NCBI GenBank assembly: GCA_900766165.1
Contig: CAAFUK010000028.1
Span: forward strand, 1-5,084
Source of the DNA: an uncultured Collinsella sp.
GTDB lineage: Bacteria; Actinomycetota; Coriobacteriia; Coriobacteriales; Coriobacteriaceae
Length of the DNA stretch: 5,084 nt
Direction of reading: 5' to 3'
Of the stretch, positions 1 to 5,084 are shown piece after piece. The notes beneath the pieces are model-generated. The model was given only the letters and a program-made list of their open reading frames with translations. It ran no database searches and had not been told where the DNA came from. A program made the translations under genes and the position numbers. The number at the start of each line of letters is the position of its first letter. Positions within the stretch are counted from its first letter, which is position 1.

Positions 1-87
1 ATGAAGTTTATCGCGAGTTCCGCACGCAAAGGAAAGCACTTAATGTGCTTTCCGTCTTGCGCAGGACTGTAGAGCAGGAAACTTCAT
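1..87. repeat. Nested palindromic intergenic element with terminal inverted repeats (MITE/REP-like or structured RNA)
   Basis: Bases 1-9 (ATGAAGTTT) are the exact reverse complement of bases 79-87 (AAACTTCAT). Nested inside are a second pair, 16-21 with 64-68 (AGTTCC against GGACT, one bulged base), a third, 25-29 with 57-61 (CGCAA/TTGCG), and a perfect 9-bp hairpin, 31-39 with 45-53 (GGAAAGCAC/GTGCTTTCC), closed by a 5-base loop. The whole 87 bases can therefore fold into one long imperfect hairpin on either strand. The element is 23 bases beyond the pnp terminator and has no U-tract of its own, so it is not simply a second terminator. The organisation fits a small non-autonomous mobile repeat or a structured RNA. 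The left boundary coincides with the window edge, so the element may extend further. The palindromes are seen directly; its nature is inferred. Confidence 0.6.
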
Positions 88-110
88 ATGCGGCCCTCCC
101 GGGCGCAAGC

Positions 111-144
111 AAAAGGGCGACCCCTGTCCGGAGTCGCCCTTGTT
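111..144 (-). terminator. Rho-independent terminator of pnp
   Basis: Bases 113-121 (AAGGGCGAC) pair perfectly with 133-141 (GTCGCCCTT) around an 11-base loop. Read on the minus strand, the stem runs into TTTT followed by GCTTG, giving a short U-tract. It begins about 20 bases after the pnp stop codon, which is the expected place for the end of the rpsO-pnp transcript. Confidence 0.88.
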
Positions 145-164
145 GAGCTGCTTATGTTTAGCTG

Positions 165-2411
<2,247 letters not shown>

Positions 2412-2415
2412 TGTT

Positions 2416-2421
2416 CTCCTT
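2416..2421 (-). promoter_or_regulatory. Ribosome binding site of pnp (decides the start)
   Basis: On the minus strand AAGGAG lies 4 bases before the ATG at 2411. This supports 2411 as the pnp start rather than the in-frame upstream ATG at 2516. The site is only 3 bases downstream of a 9-bp leader hairpin, so folding and ribosome access may be linked. Confidence 0.8.
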
Positions 2422-2424
2422 AAC

Positions 2425-2447
2425 CCCGCAGACCCCTTGTCTGCGGG
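2425..2447 (-). promoter_or_regulatory. Stem-loop in the pnp leader next to the SD
   Basis: Bases 2425-2433 (CCCGCAGAC) pair perfectly with 2439-2447 (GTCTGCGGG) around a 5-base loop. On the minus strand the hairpin is followed by GTTAAGGAG, the pnp SD, not by a U-tract, so it is not a terminator. In E. coli a leader hairpin in pnp mRNA is cut by RNase III and the product is used for PNPase autoregulation. A similar role here is inference from position and structure. Confidence 0.55.
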
Positions 2448-2460
2448 CTTCTCATGTGAC

Positions 2461-2495
2461 GCGGGCCCCCTGCCCCCGCCACGCTTCAGAGCGTG
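2461..2495 (-). promoter_or_regulatory. Two further hairpins in the rpsO-pnp intergenic leader
   Basis: A perfect 6-bp stem is formed by 2480-2485 (CACGCT) and 2490-2495 (AGCGTG) with loop TCAG. Next to it, 2461-2465 (GCGGG) can pair with 2475-2479 (CCCGC). With the SD-proximal hairpin at 2425-2447 they make a chain of three hairpins across the pnp leader. The GCGGG stem is weak evidence in such GC-rich DNA; the CACGCT stem is better. I found no convincing -35/-10 promoter in this gap. Confidence 0.4.
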
Positions 2496-2512
2496 ATTGT
2501 TCGCGCCCTTAC

Positions 2513-2546
2513 ACAAAAAGAGCGCCCCGCTGCGCAGGACGCTCTT
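2513..2546 (-). terminator. Rho-independent terminator of rpsO
   Basis: On the minus strand the stem AAGAGCGTCC (2546-2537) pairs with GGGCGCTCTT (2527-2518), 10 bp including one U-G pair, around a 9-base loop. It runs directly into TTTTTGTG. It starts about 14 bases after the rpsO stop and lies between rpsO and pnp. Full-length rpsO-pnp message would therefore need read-through, or pnp would need its own start site. Confidence 0.85.
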
Positions 2547-2560
2547 AGCATGTACAAATC

Positions 2561-2839
2561 CTACTGGATGTTGTCGCGGATGCCCAGAGCCTTGATGAGC
2601 TCACGGTACTCGACGATGTCGTTCTTCTTGATGTAGGAGAGAAGACGACGACGACGGCCGACGAGCATGAGCAGGCCACGACGGGTGTGGAAGTCCTTCT
2701 GGTGGGACTTCATGTGCTCGGTCAGCTCCTTGATGCGCTCGGACAGGATGGCGACCTGAACCTTGGGGTTGCCGGTGTCGACCGGGGTGTTACCGAACTG
2801 GGCAGTCAGCTCCGCCTTGCGCTCTTTGGAAACAGTCAT
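2561..2839 (-). CDS. rpsO: 30S ribosomal protein S15
   Basis: S15 is a primary 16S rRNA-binding protein of the small-subunit platform. It binds the helix 20-22 junction and allows S6, S18, S11 and S21 to join. The 92-residue product matches the usual length (E. coli 89) and shows the family core: DTGNPKVQVAILSERI (21-36), the loop with H42, H46 and D49, RRGLLMLVGRRRRLL (53-67) and a C-terminal helix ending near LGIR (85-88). At position 52 there is Thr where the family usually has Ser (E. coli S51, an rRNA contact), a conservative change. The start at 2839 has the SD AAAGGTG five bases upstream and gives the family N-terminus. The frame is open further upstream to 2935 but that stretch is not S15-like. 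Its 3' neighbour is pnp, the most common bacterial arrangement. Confidence 0.98.
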   Translation of the reverse strand: MTVSKERKAELTAQFGNTPVDTGNPKVQVAILSERIKELTEHMKSHQKDFHTRRGLLMLVGRRRRLLSYIKKNDIVEYRELIKALGIRDNIQ

Positions 2840-2844
2840 TGTTT

Positions 2845-2851
2845 CACCTTT
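2845..2851 (-). promoter_or_regulatory. Ribosome binding site of rpsO
   Basis: On the minus strand AAAGGTG lies 5 bases before the ATG at 2839. It fixes the rpsO start against the longer in-frame alternative at 2935. Confidence 0.75.
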
Positions 2852-2859
2852 CGTTTTGC

Positions 2860-2875
2860 GTCGCCCACGGGCGAC
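2860..2875 (-). promoter_or_regulatory. Hairpin in the rpsO leader, possible S15 autoregulatory element
   Basis: GTCGCCC (2860-2866) and GGGCGAC (2869-2875) are perfect inverted repeats. As RNA this gives a 6-bp stem with a 4-base loop, ending 8 bases before the rpsO SD. Further upstream TTCGC (minus strand, from about 2914) can pair with GCGAA (about 2880). S15 represses its own mRNA through leader structures in several bacterial groups, with a different fold in each. The hairpin is seen; the regulatory role is inferred. Confidence 0.4.
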
Positions 2876-2944
2876 TCGATTCGCCTCGGACTGGGAAGCC
2901 GCCGGTGGAGCGAACAACCAAGGTCGAGGTACCAACAGGTCGGT

Positions 2945-2953
2945 ATGTTACCA
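2945..2953 (-). promoter_or_regulatory. Possible extended -10 promoter for rpsO
   Basis: On the minus strand TGGTAACAT fits the extended -10 pattern TGnTAnnnT, with 4 of 6 matches to TATAAT. There is no recognisable -35 at the normal distance. It would start transcription near 2938 and give a leader of roughly 100 bases. The gap of 138 bases between recO and rpsO makes a promoter here reasonable, but the match is weak. Confidence 0.3.
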
Positions 2954-2977
2954 CAAGCAGCCCGCGCCTGCGCATCA

Positions 2978-3727
2978 TCACCGACCCAACATGAATTCCA
3001 TCGCGCGGAGGCGCTGATCGGTGTGCGTCGCAGCCCAAACATGCGAAAGCCCGAGCAGGAATGCCGCCGTATGCGGGTCGATTCGCTCGGCCATGAGCGC
3101 ATCGAAGGTCATGGACATGAGGGCGCGCAGCCATGCGGTCTCACCGGTCGACACCAGTTCGGCACCTGGAACGCTCGACGCGCACGACCCGCACATGAGA
3201 CCGCCCGCCTGGGCTGAAAAATACGACAGCATGGGGTCTCCGCACAGCACGCAGGCCGAAAAATCGGGTCGATAGCCAACGTGCGACAGCAGCTTAAAGA
3301 CATATGCCGCCACAAGTAGGTCCATATGTGCCGCGTCGAGCCCGCTGCCCACCAGGGCAAGCGCTCGCTGCGTTATGGCAAAGGTAAACGGGTCCTCGGC
3401 GTCCTCGAACGAGCACACGCGCGCGACCTCGGCGATCGCGCTTGCGGCGCAGGTCGTCTCGTAATCGGGCGCAGCGCCGAGCGGCGCCTCCATAAGCTCG
3501 GCCTGAGAAACCACGTCGAGCGACCGTCCATGCGCAAGCAGCATATCAACGGTACAGAACAGCTCGCAGCGCGCAGCCAGGCGACCACCGGGTTTGCGGG
3601 CGCCCTTTGCCACGGCACGAACCTGCCGCCCCCGCTCGTCAAGCATCGTCAGGATCAAGTCGGTCTCTTTGAGCTTCGTCTTGTCGAGGACGAGCACCTT
3701 CGTGCGATATGTCCGGGAGCCTGCCAT
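2978..3727 (-). CDS. recO: DNA repair protein RecO
   Basis: RecO works with RecR (and RecF) to load RecA onto SSB-coated single-stranded DNA during gap repair, and it anneals complementary strands. The 249-residue product has the family layout: an N-terminal OB-fold (about 1-80) with the TKVLVLDKTKLKETD start and the conserved AKGARKPGG patch (40-48), then a helical domain holding a four-cysteine zinc site, C159/C162 and C179/C182. The segment KLLSHVGYRPDFSACVLCG (145-163) is typical of the family. The ATG at 3727 is 15 bases after the era stop. Its likely SD, AAGGA (3740-3744), overlaps the era TAA, with a rather long spacer of 12 bases, suggesting translational coupling. No strong intrinsic terminator follows the stop codon, so some transcription may continue into rpsO. 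Confidence 0.95.
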   Translation of the reverse strand: MAGSRTYRTKVLVLDKTKLKETDLILTMLDERGRQVRAVAKGARKPGGRLAARCELFCTVDMLLAHGRSLDVVSQAELMEAPLGAAPDYETTCAASAIAEVARVCSFEDAEDPFTFAITQRALALVGSGLDAAHMDLLVAAYVFKLLSHVGYRPDFSACVLCGDPMLSYFSAQAGGLMCGSCASSVPGAELVSTGETAWLRALMSMTFDALMAERIDPHTAAFLLGLSHVWAATHTDQRLRAMEFMLGR

Positions 3728-3739
3728 GCGCGCCGCGCG

Positions 3740-3744
3740 TCCTT
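3740..3744 (-). promoter_or_regulatory. Ribosome binding site of recO, overlapping the era stop
   Basis: The era stop and the SD share bases as TAAGGA on the minus strand. The distance to the recO ATG is 12 bases, longer than is usual, so recO translation may depend on ribosomes finishing era. Confidence 0.55.
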
Positions 3745-4810
3745 AGTCCTCGGCGTTATAGCCAAAGCGGCGAATCTGGGCCTCGTCGTCGCGCCAGCCG
3801 GACTTGACCTTCACGTCCAGCTCCAAAAAGACCTGCGTGCCAAAGATGCGCTCAAGATCGCGACGGGCGTCGATACCGATATGCTTGATCATCTCGCCGC
3901 CTTTGCCGATGATGATGCCCTTTTGGCCCTCGCGCTCGACGTAAATGGTGGCGTGCACGCGCAGCACCTTCTTGGTCTGCTCGAGCGCATCGCAGATCAC
4001 GCCAACGGAGTGCGGGATCTCATCACGGGTGCGGCGCAAGACCTTCTCGCGCACAAACTCGGCAACGAGCGTCTCATCGGAAGCGTCGGTACCCATATCC
4101 TCGGGGAACCAACGCGGACCCTCGGGCAAAAAGTGCGCAACGGTCTCGATAAAGGCATCGACGTTGAAGTTCTTGACCGACGACGTCACGATCTCGTCGT
4201 CATATTTCATGAGCTCGTGGGCGGCCTTGAGCTGTTCCATAACCTGGGCGGGATCGGCCTCATCGGCCTTGGTGAGCACCAGGACCTTCTTGGAACGGGA
4301 GCATCTGACGCGCTCGGCAACCCAGGCGTCTCCCCTGCCGATCGGCTTGGTGGCATCAATCAAAAACGCGACGACATCGACATCGTTCAGCTCGAACAGC
4401 GCGCTCTTGTTGAGCTCGGACCCCAGGCCGTCCTTGGGTTTGTGGATACCCGGAGTATCGACAAAGACCAGCTGGTAGCCGGGACGGTTGACGACGGCGC
4501 GCATGCGGCGGCGAGTCGTCTGGGCCACCGGCGAGGTGATGGCGACCTTTTTGCCATAGCAGGCATTAAGCAGCGTGGACTTGCCGGCGTTGGGACGACC
4601 GACCAGGGCCACAAAACCGCTGCGGAAACCGGGCTCCACGTCACCAAAGCCCGCGAGGCTGTCGCCCTCGTCGCACAGGGCGTCGAGCTCCTCGTCGCTC
4701 ATGCCCTCAAACGGGTCGAACTCCTCGACATCCTCGAGCTCCTCGGTATCCACCGCATCCAGGACCTCGTCATCCAAAACTTCATCGGTAGGCTGCATAT
4801 TGTCGGACAT
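3743..4810 (-). CDS. era: GTPase Era, with an acidic N-terminal extension
   Basis: Era is an essential GTPase that binds the 3' end of 16S rRNA near the anti-SD sequence and checks 30S maturation. The G domain shows GRPNAGKS (G1, 71-78), the QTTR switch I region (97-100), DTPG (G3, 118-121) and TKAD (G4, 180-183) in place of the usual NKxD. The KH domain (about 280-350) has GKGG at 302-305. At 355 residues it is about 50 longer than E. coli Era (301). The excess is N-terminal: residues 1-60 contain 25 Asp/Glu and no Lys or Arg, and the family-typical sequence begins only near FRSGFVALVG (62-71). The ATG at 4810 has the SD AAAGGGA five bases upstream, so the extension looks translated; starts at Met5 or Met37 are less likely. 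It lies 12 bases after dgkA and 15 before recO. Confidence 0.96.
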   Translation of the reverse strand: MSDNMQPTDEVLDDEVLDAVDTEELEDVEEFDPFEGMSDEELDALCDEGDSLAGFGDVEPGFRSGFVALVGRPNAGKSTLLNACYGKKVAITSPVAQTTRRRMRAVVNRPGYQLVFVDTPGIHKPKDGLGSELNKSALFELNDVDVVAFLIDATKPIGRGDAWVAERVRCSRSKKVLVLTKADEADPAQVMEQLKAAHELMKYDDEIVTSSVKNFNVDAFIETVAHFLPEGPRWFPEDMGTDASDETLVAEFVREKVLRRTRDEIPHSVGVICDALEQTKKVLRVHATIYVEREGQKGIIIGKGGEMIKHIGIDARRDLERIFGTQVFLELDVKVKSGWRDDEAQIRRFGYNAED

Positions 4811-4815
4811 GGGAA

Positions 4816-4822
4816 TCCCTTT
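4816..4822 (-). promoter_or_regulatory. Ribosome binding site of era (supports the long N-terminus)
   Basis: On the minus strand AAAGGGA follows directly after the TAG of the upstream kinase gene and lies 5 bases before the ATG at 4810. It supports translation from the first Met and therefore inclusion of the acidic extension. Confidence 0.7.
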
Positions 4823-5084
4823 CTAAATAAAGCCGAGCGCGCGGGCAAATACCAGCACGCCCACAATCGCGGCGGTGATGGAAAGAACGTATACAGAGGC
4901 GGCGGCGATGTCCTTCGCACGCTTGGCCAGCGGATGGAGCTCCTGGGTCGCTAGGTCGACGATAGCCTCCATAGCGGTGTTGCACAGCTCGCCGTGAATC
5001 ACCAGGCCACAACAGATGATAATCGTGGCCCACTCGGCAATGTCGAGCCCCACGATACAGCCGGCGATGACGGTACACACGCCC
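4823..5084 (-). CDS. dgkA: Diacylglycerol kinase / undecaprenol kinase family protein (3' part, 5' end outside window)
   Basis: This is the C-terminal 86 residues of a small integral-membrane lipid kinase. The family phosphorylates diacylglycerol in E. coli; Gram-positive members mainly phosphorylate undecaprenol, feeding the carrier lipid for cell-wall synthesis, which I consider more likely here. Counting from the first complete codon in the window, the motif GELCNTAMEAIVD (31-43) carries the residues matching E. coli E69, N72 and E76 (E32, N35, E39). It is followed by the family signature HPLAKRAKDIAAA. Two hydrophobic membrane segments are visible (about 18-30 and 62-84). The reading frame is open to the window edge; a GTG at 5080-5078 could be read as a start but lies inside the conserved membrane region, so I treat the gene as cut by the window. 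Roughly 50 N-terminal residues are missing. It precedes era by 12 bases. Confidence 0.93.
   Translation of the reverse strand, partial: GVCTVIAGCIVGLDIAEWATIIICCGLVIHGELCNTAMEAIVDLATQELHPLAKRAKDIAAASVYVLSITAAIVGVLVFARALGFI

Noticed and set aside
93..104. Small inverted repeat GCCC/GGGC between the palindromic element and the terminator
   Set aside because: Only 4 bp in GC-rich DNA; not distinguishable from chance.
2412..2516. Longer pnp start at 2516 adding 35 residues
   Set aside because: The added segment translates intergenic hairpins, is unlike the PNPase N-terminus, and lacks a good SD, whereas the start at 2411 has AAGGAG.
2840..2935. Longer rpsO start at 2935 adding 32 residues
   Set aside because: S15 is about 89 residues and starts at the 2839 ATG with a clear SD; the extra stretch covers the leader hairpin.
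2955..2977. Possible terminator directly after recO
   Set aside because: Only a weak GCAG/CTGC pairing and no U-tract, so it is not supported as an intrinsic terminator.
3326..4954. Long plus-strand open frame (542 codons) opposite recO, era and dgkA
   Set aside because: It is a mirror of the codon bias in the true minus-strand genes: the product is Leu/Gly/Ala/Asp/His-rich and low in complexity, it crosses three genes and both intergenic gaps, and it resembles no family.
4782..5078. Alternative minus-strand frame of 98 codons over dgkA and the start of era
   Set aside because: It is Arg/His-rich and out of frame with the recognisable kinase motifs, so it is a shadow.

Overview
The window is a compact, high-GC bacterial housekeeping segment in which every convincing gene lies on the minus strand. 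Read in the direction of transcription (from the right end to the left), the order is: 3' part of a DgkA-type lipid kinase gene, era (ribosome-assembly GTPase), recO (recombination mediator), rpsO (ribosomal protein S15) and pnp (polynucleotide phosphorylase). The protein sequences, GC-rich codon use and gene order fit a Gram-positive, high-GC anaerobe. My best guess is class Coriobacteriia, near Collinsella. This is recognition from the sequence, not the result of a search.

Right part (about 2978-5084): dgkA, era and recO form a tight cluster with gaps of 12 and 15 bases. Each internal Shine-Dalgarno (SD) sequence touches or overlaps the upstream stop codon, as expected for one translationally coupled operon. 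This is the downstream end of the common ybeY-dgkA-era-recO type cluster; anything upstream of dgkA lies outside the window. Era carries an unusually acidic N-terminal extension of about 60 residues.

Middle (about 2412-2977): a 138-base gap separates recO from rpsO. It holds a possible extended -10 promoter and a compact hairpin just upstream of the rpsO SD. rpsO is followed by a good intrinsic terminator, and then by an intergenic leader of about 100 bases containing three hairpins. The last hairpin sits directly against the pnp SD. This is the classic rpsO-pnp arrangement, in which both genes are often controlled through RNA structure.

Left part (1-2411): pnp, complete at 748 codons with all domains and catalytic residues, ends in a clear intrinsic terminator (111-144). 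Beyond it, bases 1-87 form a nested palindromic element with perfect 9-bp terminal inverted repeats and a perfect 9-bp central hairpin. No annotated gene type explains it, and it is the most unusual structure in the window. It looks like a small non-autonomous repeat (MITE or REP-like) or a structured RNA.

Functionally the genes link ribosome assembly (Era, S15), RNA turnover (PNPase), DNA repair (RecO) and recycling of cell-envelope lipid carriers (DgkA). I see no phage, CRISPR, defence or antibiotic-resistance genes, and no tRNA or rRNA gene.
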